Shown here piece after piece: positions 25,501 through 36,933 of a DNA stretch of 64,000 bases. Each line of letters opens with the position of its first letter. Positions within the stretch are counted from its first letter, which is position 1. Both the position numbers and the translations under genes were made by a program. This DNA is from Lates calcarifer (lineage: Eukaryota > Chordata > Actinopteri > Centropomidae): contig NC_066842.1 in NCBI RefSeq assembly GCF_001640805.2, positions 25,547,074-25,611,073 of the forward strand, in the 5' to 3' direction. Below the pieces are notes generated by a model. That model did no database searches and had not been told where the DNA came from. It saw only the letters and a list, made by a program, of their open reading frames with translations.

Positions 25501-28424
25501 TTTGGTCACAAGAGCAGTTCATATGGAGGTAGTAGAGTCTCTCTCTACCTCAAGCTTCATAAATACACTTAGAAGATTCACTGCTATCAGGGGTCCAGCG
25601 AGACTCTTCCGTTTGGACAGAGGGACAAACTTTGTTGGCGCATGTAAAGGGCTTGGCATAACAGCAGAAAAAGCTGAGTTTCAGTCATACCTCAAGGACC
25701 AAGGCTGCAACTTGGGACTTCCACACTCTTCCCACATGGGGGGAGTGTGGGAAAGAATGATAGGGGTTGCTCCGTGCATTTTAGATGGCATGTTGCTCAA
25801 GGTGCATTCCTCCAGTCTTACACATGAAGTTCTCGTCACGCTGATAGCAGAGGTCACCGCTATAATGAATGCGCGGCCAATTGTTCCTGTGTCGTCGGAT
25901 CCAGACATGCCAACCATACTCATTCCTGCTATGCTTTTGACTCAAAAAGTTGACTCTGTGTCTGCTCCTTCAGGAGACCTCTGCCTTAAGGATCTCTACC
26001 GGAGTCAGTGGAAGCAAGTCCAAGAGCTTGCTGATTTGTTCTGGAAAAGATGGCGTCAAGAGTACTTGGCAACACTTCAGCCAAGGAGGAAATGGCAAGT
26101 GGACCAACCCAGCCTGCAAATTGGAGATGTTATGCTCCTGAAGGACAGCCAGGCCAAACGAAATGAATGGCCTACAGCAGTGGTCTCCAACCATTTTTTG
26201 TGCCACGGACTGGTTTAATATCAGACAATATTTTCACGGACCGGCCTTTAAGGTGTGGTGGATAAATACAACAAAATAAAATGATACGACCGGCATAACA
26301 CTGATATTTTCTAAATATAATAATAAACATGAATCCACTGTGTATGCAACTTTATTAGCAGCATCCTCGTAACATTGCGCCAATATCATGAGTAATGGCC
26401 TCTCAGCCCCACACTCTCTGGTCGTAATGGTAAAGGTATCTTATGCCTTCAACATAAGATACACCACAGAAACAAATATAAAGTGAATGAAAAATACAAC
26501 TCACCATAACGCTAAATCAGTGGGAGCCCTGAGCTTGTTCCTCTGCAACGGTCCCATCTAGGGGTAATAGGAGACAATGACACCTGAAGTGTGTTGCTTA
26601 TGTCCAGTCTGCTCCATAATTTTGTTTTGGTTGCTGTCACTGCAGAAAACCCTGCTTCATACAGATAGGATGTCGGAAATGGCAACAGGGTTTTCAGTGC
26701 TGTTGTGGCAATCTCAGGGTATTCTGCCATGACTTTAATCCAGAACACCGGCAGTTGTTTGTCGTATATTTGTTGTCTCAAATATACGTTTAAGGCCGCC
26801 ATCATTTGCGATCTTCAGCAGTTGATCATCTTCTTGCATAGACAGGCTGGATTCCGCTGGTTTGTTGGCAAATGGGTCGCGGATCCATTCCTTGGCAGTT
26901 TGTGGGTCTTTTGTGGTTGGGAAGTAGTACTCAAACTCTTTTAAAAGCAAAGACAGGTGATCGTGCACCAGCTGAGAGAATGAAAGCTCCGGCTCAGTCT
27001 CTTCCAAAATCCCCACTAATGTTTGAAACATGACAAACATACCTCTGTTCACGCACTGTCCTCACAAATCCAGTTTGGCTTTAAATTCAGCTACTTTATC
27101 TGCCAACTTTAAGACAATTGTCATTTTTCCCTGAAGTGACAGATTGAGTTCATTGAACAGGTTGAATATGTCACACAAGTAAGCGAGTTTTGTTACTTTT
27201 TTCCTGAGAGAAATCTCTGCACCGGCTCTCATAATTCAAACACTCTGGCCAGCGATCTCCCTCGGGATAACCATCTTATTTCTGTGTATAAGAGAAGGTG
27301 TCTGTGCTCCACGTCCATCTCCTCACAAAGCTGCTCGAACAGGCGCGAGTTAAGGGCGTGTGCTTTGATCTGGTTCATAACTTTAACTACATCATCCAGT
27401 ACGCTTTTAAGTTCTGGTGGCATTTTTCTGCTAGCCAGCATTTCCCTGTGAATGACACAATGCGTAGACTCACATTCAGATGCAACTTCTTTAATCCAAG
27501 CAGTTAAACCAGACAGCAGCTCCGTCTGTGCATATGCCCACACAAATTGACCATTTCAGTTTTCCTGATATAGAATCATCCAGTGACTTGAATAGTTCTG
27601 CAGCTGTGGTTCTGGTTGGCAACGATAGTGTGCATTCATCAAATGCAGTACTTAGTAGTTGCTTATCTATTGTAGTAGAATTGGAAGTTTTGTGTATTAA
27701 ACTTCTTTATGAATATTTCCAAACTAACACCACATTAGCTATATTACTTCACAACTACCATAGTCTGAGAAGAATCTTATTTTCTATACTTTCTCAGTCA
27801 TCTCACTCTTTGTATACGTCATGCAGCACTGTGTCCTGTCTGCAGTCGTCTTGCTGTCATTAGTCCGAAGTCAGTCAGTGCAGATTTACACTCCAGCCCT
27901 CCCCTGTCTTTTGTCTGCTGTCGTCCCTCCCTCCTTCCATGCTGTCCCTCTCACATGTCATCCCTCTGTCCATCTCTCCCATCTTTCCTCATTCCTCCTG
28001 TATTGTATTGTTTTATTCTTTAACTAACCAATGTGGTTAAGGTTCTGCACATATATTCAGCCCTTTACTCACTACGGGAAAATGCTGATTTGCTGTTTTC
28101 AGCTGAATAGATAAATTGGGGCTCTATTCTGAACCTGGATGTTTATGATTCTTGTGGTCAGTCATGCCTCTGTGTTTGTGTTCTATTTGTGTCTGTTCTG
28201 TTTGTGTCTGCCTGTGTCCAGTAAGTTGAAATAAATGGAAGAAGAACTCTTTACCATATTTTTAACTTTTATTTACACATGTTTTGTCATAACCCTCAGC
28301 CCTCTGTTTCAGCTACCTGATAGGAGAGGAGGGCTACTGTCTGACCTCTATGCAGAGTGCCCTGGCCTATGTTGAGTCACTACACACAGGAGGAGCTCAC
28401 TTTCCTGCAGACAAGCTCATATGA
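1542..28424 (+). CDS. vps9d1: VPS9 domain-containing protein 1, 5'-partial, 14 exons in window
   Basis: Exons: 1542-1748, 1817-2015, 2526-2637, 6977-7039, 8359-8411, 9032-9119, 9369-9454, 10739-10887, 11586-11939, 12083-12212, 13835-14040, 14819-14903, 17822-17926, 28313-28424 (stop TGA 28422-28424). All junctions are GT/AG and keep one frame, giving 648 residues. The first exon begins mid-codon and reads SEEREM, so the N-terminal part of the MIT-like region lies off the left edge. Family landmarks seen: [14 protein letters not shown] (end of MIT helix), [26 protein letters not shown], and a C-terminal VPS9 module with [25 protein letters not shown] and [15 protein letters not shown]9 domains act as guanine exchange factors for Rab5-type GTPases on endosomes; the function of this family member is inferred. 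The last intron (17927-28312) is swollen by transposons. The recognised segments match what I recall of human VPS9D1 in order and spacing. Confidence 0.93.
2935..3860 (-). mobile_element. Degenerate Tc1/mariner transposase remnant
   Basis: Minus-strand translation gives eroded but recognisable Tc1-family motifs: GGGSIMNW (normally GGGSIMVWG) near 3370-3400, QQDNDPEH (normally QxDNDPKH) near 3255-3275, and SPDLNPTE near 3165-3190. These surround the second catalytic Asp and the Glu of the DDE/D domain. Frameshifts and stops break the frame, so the copy is dead. It lies in the vps9d1 intron 2638-6976. The ends are approximate; I could not define terminal inverted repeats. Confidence 0.7.
4098..4143 (+). 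promoter_or_regulatory. Candidate internal promoter in vps9d1 intron (GC box plus TATA-like)
   Basis: A GC box GGGGGCGGG (4098-4106) is followed 27 bases later by a TATA-like TATTATTTAAG (4133-4143). Both lie about 100 bases or more upstream of an ATG-ending candidate first exon (ATG 4241-4243). The surrounding 4150-4580 is visibly richer in CpG than the rest of the intron. This is inference from sequence only. Confidence 0.4.
4241..4445 (+). CDS. Candidate alternative first coding exons (of vps9d1, or of an unknown nested gene)
   Basis: Two candidate exons: one ending ATG|GTAAGC (ATG 4241-4243), and 4377-4445 flanked by GTTTAG and GTAAAG. The second is exactly 23 open codons, phase 0 at both sides, beginning [15 protein letters not shown]. 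It can splice in frame onto the 6977-7039 exon of vps9d1, which also starts in phase 0. The product would be a VPS9D1 isoform lacking the MIT-like N-terminus. An unrelated small gene or a chance open exon cannot be excluded, and I do not recognise the 23-residue peptide. Confidence 0.4.
4599..4623. repeat. Poly-T tract
   Basis: A run of about 23 T residues followed by six A residues lies in a vps9d1 intron. It may be a retroposon tail or a simple-sequence expansion; no retroposon body is recognised beside it. Confidence 0.6.
9560..9850 (-). mobile_element. LINE fragment, C-terminal part of ORF2
   Basis: The minus strand reads [16 protein letters not shown], then [14 protein letters not shown] and [10 protein letters not shown]. 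This matches the region after the reverse transcriptase of a common teleost non-LTR retrotransposon, whose products carry EIDRQIGAA and PTLTYGHELW. The clade is not resolved. The fragment lies in the vps9d1 intron 9455-10738. Confidence 0.6.
11095..11260. repeat. Dispersed repeat, copy A
   Basis: This shares the order of blocks (CTTGGACTCAAG-like, GATTAGATTTTGG-like, GGTCAAAGGTCA, CACAAAACAC, TTTTTGGCCATA) with 16720-16870. Both lie in vps9d1 introns. It looks like a widespread fish repeat whose class I cannot name with certainty. Confidence 0.5.
16720..16950. repeat. Dispersed repeat, copy B
   Basis: Related to copy A at 11095-11260 in the same orientation: GGACTCAAG, TAAACTGATTAGAATTTGG, GGTCAAAGGTCAAG, ACCTCACAAAACACG and TTTTTGGCCATA occur in order. 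There is no coding potential. Confidence 0.5.
20870..22690 (+). mobile_element. 5'-truncated LINE (Rex1/CR1-L2 group likely)
   Basis: Begins inside the endonuclease C-terminus ([19 protein letters not shown], 20940-21010), then the reverse transcriptase. Fingers and palm motifs are [12 protein letters not shown] (21409-21450) and the catalytic [10 protein letters not shown] (about 21677-21706). After that come [27 protein letters not shown] and VVCWG. One frameshift near 21590 separates the two RT halves, and another follows 22110. The 3' tail ends with the familiar AATTTCCCTGAGGGAG close to 22660. It is inserted in the last vps9d1 intron in the gene's orientation, and is inactive because of truncation and frameshifts. 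Confidence 0.85.
22690..26175 (+). mobile_element. Degraded BEL/Pao LTR retrotransposon
   Basis: Starts directly after the LINE tail. A gag-like start ([19 protein letters not shown], 22738 on) leads into an Ala/Glu-rich coiled-coil stretch. An RNase H-like piece follows ([18 protein letters not shown], about 24270-24330; [18 protein letters not shown]). The integrase zinc-binding segment has HQGRHIT and CVTCRR (25210-25330). The core contains [19 protein letters not shown] and [11 protein letters not shown] (25505-25760), with the C-terminal [11 protein letters not shown]. Several frameshifts and stops are present. I find no reverse transcriptase palm between 23600 and 24120, so that part is probably deleted. 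LTRs were not identified. A hAT element interrupts the 3' end at about 26175. Confidence 0.85.
26175..27543 (-). mobile_element. hAT transposon fragment (ZBED5/SCAND3-like transposase)
   Basis: The low-coordinate edge carries a terminal repeat of the CAGTGGTTCCCAACC type (here CAGCAGTGGTCTCCAACC), followed by GCCACGGACTGG and CACGGACCGG. Transposase pieces read on the minus strand, from high to low coordinates, are [68 protein letters not shown] and [10 protein letters not shown]. These are the conserved hAT catalytic and dimerisation regions of ZBED5/SCAND3-like proteins. The frame is broken near 27050 and 26800, and the 5' part is missing near 27543. It interrupts the integrase C-terminus of the BEL/Pao element and is therefore younger. 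Confidence 0.85.
27544..28312. other. Remainder of last vps9d1 intron, no gene seen
   Basis: After the hAT fragment the sequence is pyrimidine-rich (notably 27780-28020) with no recognisable coding motif. The BEL/Pao reading does not clearly resume here, so the 3' LTR side may be lost or too diverged to see. Confidence 0.4.
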
Positions 28425-28566
28425 AAAAGGTAAAGGAAAGTTCATACTGGATTAACATTTTATTGGCCTTTGTGTAAAGTATGCTGAGAGCATGTGTAGT
28501 GAGTGCTTCATGAGAAGAGTCTTGAAATGTTTGATGTCACCATTGAAAACTTTGATTTGAAAATAT

Positions 28567-28572
28567 AATAAA
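28567..28572 (+). terminator. Putative poly(A) signal of vps9d1
   Basis: A canonical AATAAA lies about 143 bases after the vps9d1 stop codon, just before the L2 LINE that begins near 28645. The cleavage site itself cannot be seen. Confidence 0.5.
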
Positions 28573-28644
28573 AAATACTGATGAATATTAAAAAATTATG
28601 TGCCCAATCTTAAATCTCTGTAGATGGTAGAATTGCGGCATGAA

Positions 28645-30233
28645 AACAATTCAATTCAGTTCAGTTTTATTTATATAGTGCCGAATCACAACAAAAGTCA
28701 TCTCAAGGCACTTTTCATATAGAGCAGGTCTAGACCATACTCATTAAAATAGGTATTTACAGAGACCCACCAACAGTTCTCTCCATGAGCAAGCACTAGG
28801 CAACAGTGGCATGGAAAAACTTCCTTTTAAGAGGCAGAAACCACAAGCAGAACCAGGATTGCCTCCCATTCTACTCTTGGAAACTCTGGGAACCATCAGT
28901 AAACCAGAATTCTGGTAGCTCAGTGTCCTAGTGGGATTGTAGGGGACTATGAGATCTTTAAGGTAAAATGGAGCCTGACCATTAAGAGCTTTGTAGGTGA
29001 GGAGGAAGTATGGTCTCTTTTCTCTCTCTGTCAGTAATCGTGCTGCAGCATTTTGGATCAGCTACAGAGTCTTTAGAGACTTGTTGGGGTAGCCTGATAA
29101 TAATGAATTACAGTAGTTCAGCCTGGAAGTAACAAATGCATGGACTAGTTTTTCTGCATCCTTTTGAGACAGAAAATGTCTAATTTTGGCGATATTACAC
29201 AGGTGAAAGAAGTCCTAGAAGTTTGTTTTATGTGTGAGTTAAAGGACATATCCTGGTGAAGATAAAGATAACTCCCAGATTCCTTACAGTGGAGCTGGGA
29301 GCCAGGGCAATGCCGTCTAATGGAACTACATCGTTAGAAAATGTATTTCTGACGTGTGTGTGGGACCGATTACAATGACTTCAGTTTTATGAGTTCAACT
29401 GTAAAAAAATGCTTGTCATTCAAGTTTTAATGTCCCTAAGGCAAGCCTGGCGTTTGGCTAGCTGATTGGTTTCGTTAGGCTTCATTGACAGATAAAGCTG
29501 TGTATCATCTGCATAACAATGGAAATTTATAGAGTGATTCCTGATAATGTTGCCCAAGGGAAGCATATACAAAGTGAAGAGGATTGGTCCAAGCACTGAC
29601 CGTTGTGGAACTCCATGTCTAACTTTTGTATGCATGGAGGAGTAGTTGTTAACATGTACAAACTGAAGCCTATTAGATAGATAGGACTTAAACCAGTTTA
29701 GTGCAGTTCCTTTAATCCCAATAAAATGCTCCAGTCTCTGTAAAATTACGTGATGGTCAATCGTATCAAAAGCAGCACTGAGATCTAACAAGACTGTTGT
29801 CTGATGCAATTAGGAGCTCGTTTGTAACTTACAAGTGCTGTCTCTGTGCTATGATACAATCTAAATCCTGACTGAAAATCCTCAAACTGTTATCTTGGAG
29901 AAAGTCACACAACTGTTTTGCAACTTCTTTCTCCAGGATTTTAAAAAGAAAACAGAAGATAGTTTTATGAACAGCGCTGTTGCATTAATAACTAAATATG
30001 ACTCAATGGACCAAAACGGAGGAGAGTGAACTTTGAACTTGTATGGCAAACATTCCAAGTTACAACTATATGGTCGGATGTTGTTGACTTCTCTCCAAGT
30101 CAGCAAAAAAATCAGTTATTGCAGCTGATTTTTTACCTTTACCGTTACCTATCCAGGTGTTAAGGATTAGCAGATTCAATGATTCAAACCTCTGCTGAAG
30201 TTTTGGAGAAAACTAAACCCACAGTGATTCCAG
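28645..30233 (-). mobile_element. L2-clade LINE (Maui-like), minus strand
   Basis: The low-coordinate end is the 3' tail: an ATTCAATTC-type repeat followed by TTTTATTTATATAGTGCC. Minus-strand coding in 29420-29809 contains TTVLLDLSAAFDTIDHH, PQRSVLGPILFTLYMLPLG and the catalytic YADDTQLYLSM, diagnostic of L2 reverse transcriptases. 28850-29100 matches the C-terminal and 3' region also found at 56860-57110. Frames are broken by stops, so the copy is inactive. It ends at the left border of the Harbinger-like element at 30234. Confidence 0.88.
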
Positions 30234-31167
30234 AGGCCTATACTACGAAGGGAGTTTAACCTTCTCTGATTTAACTCAGGGTTATCAAGGGAAGTTGGGG
30301 TTGACAAATGGTACTACGACGGTGGTTAAGATGTCTGTGTTAATCGGAGTTAGTGCGTGTGCATACAAGGGGCATGCACTGTATCTCTCAGATGAAGAGC
30401 GCACGTTAATTCAGTCGGTTTACAAGGAATTTAAAGAGACTCTAATGACACAATGTAAAACTGCGGCTGCCAACAAAGCCAGGGAGACTTATGAAATGTT
30501 CTCTGGATTCTTCATGTTAACAGTATTTCAGCTGCAGCCTCAGTGGAAATCTGAACCTGGATGAAATATAAGCATTCTATAAAGTGGTACACATTCATTA
30601 ATACTGCATGTTTTGGTATGTAGTCTACAATTACAACAGCCTGTCGCATTATATTGTCTTTCAGGACAATAATTCCCCCCACCCCATTTAAAGGATTTTT
30701 CAAATCGATGATATGCAACACTAATGATGCTAAATTCTGCTGCTTGACTGTGAGAAAAAGAAATTACAAATGAAAATAACTGAAATTGAAAATGGAAAAT
30801 GCGGAGCATAAAATACACCATTTATTGGTCCACATATCTCTACGACCCACTACATACTTTTATTTTTTGGTGGTGGTGGTGGTGGGGGACTGACAGTCTT
30901 TAGACAACCCCCATCCTACAGAGTCAGCCTCTCTCAGTTGTTGAGCCAATACCAATTAGTTCTTCCACCTGTGGGGCACTACTTAGGTAGAAGTAACACC
31001 GAGTTAACCATGAACATAAACTGCTTGGAGCATAAATTGCCATGGCAGCAGACCCCGTGTAAAACCTATCCACCTTTCGTAGTAATCAGGAAGTTACACC
31101 TGACATCACTAAGTTACTCCTGAAGTTACCCTGATAAGCCAGTAACCTCGCTTCGTAGTATAGACCT
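30234..31167 (+). mobile_element. Harbinger-like element, copy 2, complete with inverted termini
   Basis: Left terminus AGGCCTATACTACGAAG and right terminus (reverse complement AGGTCTATACTACGAAG) are inverted repeats. CAG flanks both sides (30231-30233 and 31168-31170), as expected for a 3-bp target duplication. Near 30390-30510 it encodes SDEERTLIQSVYKEFKETL and TAAANKARETYEMF, which resembles the Myb/SANT-like DNA-binding protein of PIF/Harbinger transposons. No transposase is present, so it is non-autonomous. Assignment to Harbinger is inference from target size and the Myb-like fragment. Confidence 0.7.
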
Positions 31168-31170
31168 CAG

Positions 31171-34100
31171 CTCAGTCATTTTCCAAAGCACGTTTAAGTC
31201 ATGTGCTTCAAACTAACATCAGTCGATATTATATTGAAATTTCTGTGGTTAGGTGTTCTTATCGCACATTTGTTTTTGTTTTTTTATTAAACAACTTTAT
31301 CACTGTAGACAAAAATGCCTCCAAAGGGAAATAGGACATCGGCTCAATTTTAAAGAACTGAAGTGTAAGTAACAGCTTTTATTTTTTTCATGGCTCGATC
31401 AAGAGCAGAGTTATTTCTGCTGATGGGACATTAAGACATGAACATTACCTCCACTCACTGAGCCTTTTATTATGAAGTACGTAGTAGCATACTACCTGGA
31501 GGTTTTATATGTTTATTTTCATGGAACATTAGTATATATTGTTATAAAGATTTGACCTGATCACTGGTGTCTCACTTTACTGTTTGGTGGATCTGATCAT
31601 TAGAACAGACTGAACTGTGGAGCAGAGGCCACTCTGAGCAGTTATGAGGAGAGATTAGGGAGGGATGGAGTGAAATAGACTCAGACTGGTGCATTACACT
31701 GAGGGATGAGTGTGTTGCTGAATGGCTTGTCTGGAGCCCAAGGTGATGTTTCCACACTGCTACTCAGCAGGACAGGCCATGATGACAGTGCCTCTTATAA
31801 AATGTGACATCCTCAACCGGCACTCCCCAAAACTCCTAGTGACACAATGATTCCACAACAGCCAAATATTGAACTTTGCAGACCACTGTGCTCCACAGAG
31901 CTGTCGCTTTTCTGCCGGGTCGCTGGATTGAGATGTGGGAGTGTTCTGAGTGTTTCATACAGGAGGAACAGATTAAGTTTGTAGATGTTACATGAATGAC
32001 TTAACATCTTCAGTTATGCAATGCAGATTTTACCGCATTCATAACTAATAAAGTAAAATTAATTTTCAGATGCTTTTAGCCAATACTTTAGAAATCTTTT
32101 AAAGCATCCAGGGTCAAAAGCAAGCTCTAATTCAAACTCTGCTTGTTCTTACTTCTTTACTTTAAACAGAATATATACAGACGTATTTGAAATTAGACAA
32201 ACATCTCTGGTGCAGATACTTTCATACTGTGCAGAGCATGAGGACACACTGAATGAAATGCAGTAAATCAGTTACTGTGGTCATCACAGTGAGTAGATCT
32301 CTGAGTGCTCCAACATAATATAAATAATTGCCAGTGGATGAAATCTGTTTTGGATGTTCATTAGAGTCCCGCTGTTTCCATTTTGTTGATCTTCAGTATT
32401 TAAAGTCACTGGGGTTTTTATGTGATCATGGCATCAGTAAAATTTATAAGAAACAAAACTTTTTCAGTATTTTTCATACTCTAAGGAACAGCTGTTTTTT
32501 CCTCATTGCCACCTCCTTCAGTATTTGAAGTAATCTCAAAAAACTGTCTAAGGTTTCTTGGTTTTCACCTTCCTCCTTGATATTATAACTAAATGTCAGT
32601 GTCTGTGTTGACCTAGTACCGAATTATATATTGCTATCATATCCTTACCTAGATATGAACGTTTACAATATTAATATCAAAAAAGAAACAATATGGACTG
32701 TATCAAATATCTTGGCTTACCCCTCCACCCCCATCACTGCCACACTCCATGCACGGGTGAAGGCAGCACTAGTCAGTGAAGAAGATGTGTGGACCAAGAT
32801 GAGGTCAGTGATTTGGTGGAAGAAAAGAAATTACCCTGTGATATTTGAAATGTTTTGGGATTGGGAAGGAGCAGGTACGAGAGAGAGATGTGTTGTATAG
32901 GGCCTGCCTCAACCAAGGCAGCACGACTAATATGTTTCATTACCTAAAGCTACACCTCAAAGAACAACCTTGCAATGAAGTCAGACACGTGTTGCCAGTC
33001 ATCCTGTATTCAGCCTGAAGAAGGTTTGATTGCTGATGTTTTCTGTAGTATAACAACATACAAGCTGACTTGGAGCAGACACAAAGTTACAGATGCTATA
33101 CATCACACATCGCGACAGATGTGATGCCTGTGTCTGTTAATTTAGCCAAAGACTGTGATTTGTCTCTTCTGATCAATAAAATATTTTGTCAAGTAACTGC
33201 ATTTTCTACATCCATTATCATTATACTGTTATACAAAGGCTTTATTCTCACTGTTGCTGCACTTAAAATTTCACATTTCTAGAGATATTTGGCATAAATA
33301 TGGAAGAATGAAATTTGTCCATATCGTGTAGTCCTATGTTGAAAGTCACTACATACAATGAGGGTAAAGAACACTGATTTCAGACCTGCTGTTTCGCTAT
33401 AGTGTCTTCATGTTTTAACTTTAACTGAGCTTTCCAACCATCTGTTTCCACTGTAACTGTAGTTTAAAAAACATCATCTAAGTACAATAAAAAAAATTCC
33501 CCAATGTTTGGCCTGGTCAGCTTTGGTCAGGTGGGCTGCTGGGCTGTGGTAGTACACTGGGGGAAACAGTGGGCCTAGAGCAACAGACTGGGCAGAGGAA
33601 GCAAAGAGTAATGAGACACACAGTAACAGTGTCATTCTGGGTCAGATGCAACTTGACTTAACCGTGAATATTGTTTTGAATATGTTTCCAATGTAATAAG
33701 TTTTCCATTTTGTGTTTGTAGGCTGCTTCAAACCCTCTGACAGTCCATCCCACATTGCGCTACGGAGAAGCAACAGCAGTATACAAACACAGTACTCAGT
33801 TTACAACAGAGGACTAAACCAGGGCCCATGACTAATTTCTAACCAAATCAGACCCTGCATGGAGCCAAAGTGGACTTTACTGGGTCCTCAGAGATTGGGT
33901 TTTCAAACTATAAAGGATTAACTAGCACTTGTTAAGGGGATTACTGTCCATGGTTAAGATTGGATTTGTCTTAGGGAACCTTGATAAGTAATCCAACTGA
34001 TTATATTAACACTTACAAAGGAAAACCCTGCATATGGTTCCCATGGTTTACAAATGAATTCTCTTTGAGAATCCTGTATCTAGAAATACATGTATGTCCC

Positions 34101-35773
34101 AGTGAGTTTGCTGAAAAACAGCAAGTAATTGTGGCTGTAAGTATTCCTAACCTAATATTATGATGTAATATGTAATATTAAAATCACCCCACCTTCCCTA
34201 GAATAATAAATCCTGTTTGAACGTGACTTTGTTTTAGGAAATCTTCTGGAAAGCAACACTGTCTCAGACTGAATCTCAAATGTTTTAATCTGTGTACCTT
34301 TTTGCTTTTTTTCATGCAAACTCACAAATCAGATTGTGTGCATGTGTTTGTGTGTTGTTAAAACTGAATGAAAAAATGATTCAAGTATAAATGTATGCAC
34401 TTGGTGTTGAGATGTGCAGGGGTCAGGCGACACTGGATGTTGGTTTGAGTTCAGACAGCAGATCTATTTGCAGATAGACTTGCCTACAGGACAGACAGCG
34501 GTTGTCAGAAATGCCACTTAACAAGGACACTGAGACGCTGAAGGCAGACAGGACAGGGTGGGGGGTCTTGTTGGTAGCATCTGTTGACAGCCTTTGTGTA
34601 ACAGCGTGTTGGTTAACATTTCAGGTCAGCATACAGGAACATGATTAGGTAGTACTTACTGTAGGTAGAAATACTGTTGCACTTTGTTAGTTTGCTTCAC
34701 TGTTTGCGTGCGTGTGTGTTGTCTTTAGGATAGGTTGAAAGCCACAGTAACTGCACGTACATGTGATCATTTTCTGTCCATCTGGATTTCTGATGTTATT
34801 TTCAAATGGAATTATTTTTTTCTTTCTTGTTTGTATGATTACATTTCCATTACTACACTGAATTTATTTTTAATGCCATGTTTCAAAATCAACAAACTTT
34901 AACTAAAAAAAGCTGAAAGGTAACCCCATTTTCACAGCCTGTTTTCTACATTTCAGTCATTTATGTCCTTCATGTCTGCATTGCCACAATTACAGCAAGA
35001 GAGCAAAAAAACAACTGATGCATTTGGAAATAGATCGGAGATCTTGAAGTGCTTAGAGAATATTAGATGTCTGGTATTAAAGGGATCATGTTGATGACTG
35101 GACAGTGTCTTTTTTTTTTTTTTTTTAGTAATTCTTTGAGTCCTTCGAGCTGTTTGGTTTTAAACACATGCAGATGATGGATTGAGTGTTTACCTGAGGT
35201 TCATGTGTTTTTACATTTTTTTTTTTTAGCTTGATGAATCAGAAGATAGTGCTAATTACATTATGGGCTAAAATATGCAAAAAACATTAGTTTGTTCCTC
35301 CAGTGTCTGTTCTCAGTTCACTCAGATTGAAAAACTACAGTTTAATGAGTTATCATTTTATTTTGTTTGGATTGTCTGCTCGCTTGAATTTCTTATCCTT
35401 TTTTTTTATTTGAGGTGGTTTCAAAACATGTGAGATGTTGTCTGAACTAATTTCCTTTTACTTACATTTTGTGACTTTAACGCCAAAAACAGATTTTGTC
35501 ATTTTGTCATGTAATAAATGTTATTCTAATAAAAATGTCAGGATGCTGTGATATTTTACAAAGTGGATTAAACCACTACAGTCATGTAAATGAGTTATTG
35601 TACATTTTGTGATAATGTGAGTGTTATTTCATTATGAAACTGACTGTGAAAGCTTTGGAATGTACTACTGAGACTGAAGAGTATGTTTGAGAGATGCGTC
35701 AATAAAGAGAAGACAGACAAGTTGAAATTGTTCATGTGTTGTGGTCTGTCTTGACCTTTAGCTTCACCCTGGC
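31171..35773. other. Intergenic stretch with no recognised gene
   Basis: A 4.6-kb AT-rich stretch between two Harbinger-like copies. It holds only short open frames without family motifs, plus poly-T and AT-rich simple sequence near 35110 and 35220. I recognise neither a gene nor a transposon here. Confidence 0.5.
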
Positions 35774-35776
35774 CAG

Positions 35777-36933
35777 GGAGCGTGTATTACGAAGCAAGTT
35801 CAACATACCTGGGCCTCTCTTTGAGGTACCTGAACTTATTAAAACTAACATTGATAATCCTGGATCCCTGTTCACAAAGCCGATGCCTATACTACGAAGG
35901 TTATCAAGGAAAGTCAGGGTTGACAAATTTACTGTCCTAGATTGTTGAGAAAACCCTGACTGCCTCAATCTGTGTTAAACGATACTACAACAGTGGCTAA
36001 GGTGTCGGTAACTTGAGTCGGTGTTAATCAGAGTTTGTGCGTGTGCATAAAACGCGCGTTCACTCTCAGATGATACGCACACATAAATTCTGTCGGTTTA
36101 CAAGGAATTTAAAGAGACTAACGACAAAATGTGAAACCACATCTGCCAACAACGCCAGGGAGACTTGTCAAATGTTCTCTCCATTCTTAATTTGTAATAT
36201 AAGGACATGTAAAATATGTGATAATTTTTCGGATACTTGGACTACAGACAACACGTGGGTCACATGTCTGAAAATGAGCTGTTAGGCACTGTTAATGATG
36301 TTCTGCCTGGAACACTCAGGCTGTATATGTATGAATATAATGCTATTATGTTCAGTATGAACTTCATGTTAACAGTATTTCAGCTGCAGCCTCAGTGGAA
36401 ATCTGAACCTGGATGAAATATAAGCATTCTATAAAGTGGTACACATTCATATTTCCCATCATTAATATTGCATGTTTTGGTATGTAGTCTACAATTACAA
36501 CAGCCAGTCGCATTATATTGTCCTTCAGAACAATAATGCCCTCCACCCCCATTTAAAGGATTATTCAAATATAATATGTAATACAAATATAATATGCAAC
36601 ACTAATTATGCTAAATTAAATAAAGAGAAAAGAGAAAATGCGGAGCACAAAAAAACACCATTTATTGCTCCACATATCTCTACCATCCACTACATACTTT
36701 TTTTTTCGGTGGGGTGGGGGGCTGACAGTCTTTAGACAGCCTCCGTTCTGCGGAGTCAGCCTCTCTCAGTCGTGCCAGTAATGATTGGTTCTTCCACCTG
36801 TGGGGCAGTACTTAGGTAGAACACCGGTAACACCAAATTAACTGTGAACATAAACTGCTCGGAACAGTTTAAAGATGCACCGTAAATTACCATGGCAGCA
36901 GACCTCAGATAAAACTTTTCGTAGTACAGGCCT
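35777..36933 (+). mobile_element. Harbinger-like element, copy 3
   Basis: Related to copy 2 over most of its length, including VYKEFKETL-like coding now broken by stops near 36090-36170. The right terminus TCGTAGTACAGGCCT is followed by CAG (36934-36936). The outermost left terminus, a worn GTGTATTACGAAGCAAG, is preceded by CAG (35774-35776). A second left-terminus-like motif, GCCTATACTACGAAGG, occurs at 35884, about 105 bases inside, suggesting a nested or rearranged insertion. Confidence 0.65.

Noticed and set aside
32631..32900. 89-codon frame in the intergenic region
   Set aside because: Trp-rich end is curious, but there are no splice sites, homology or promoter signals.
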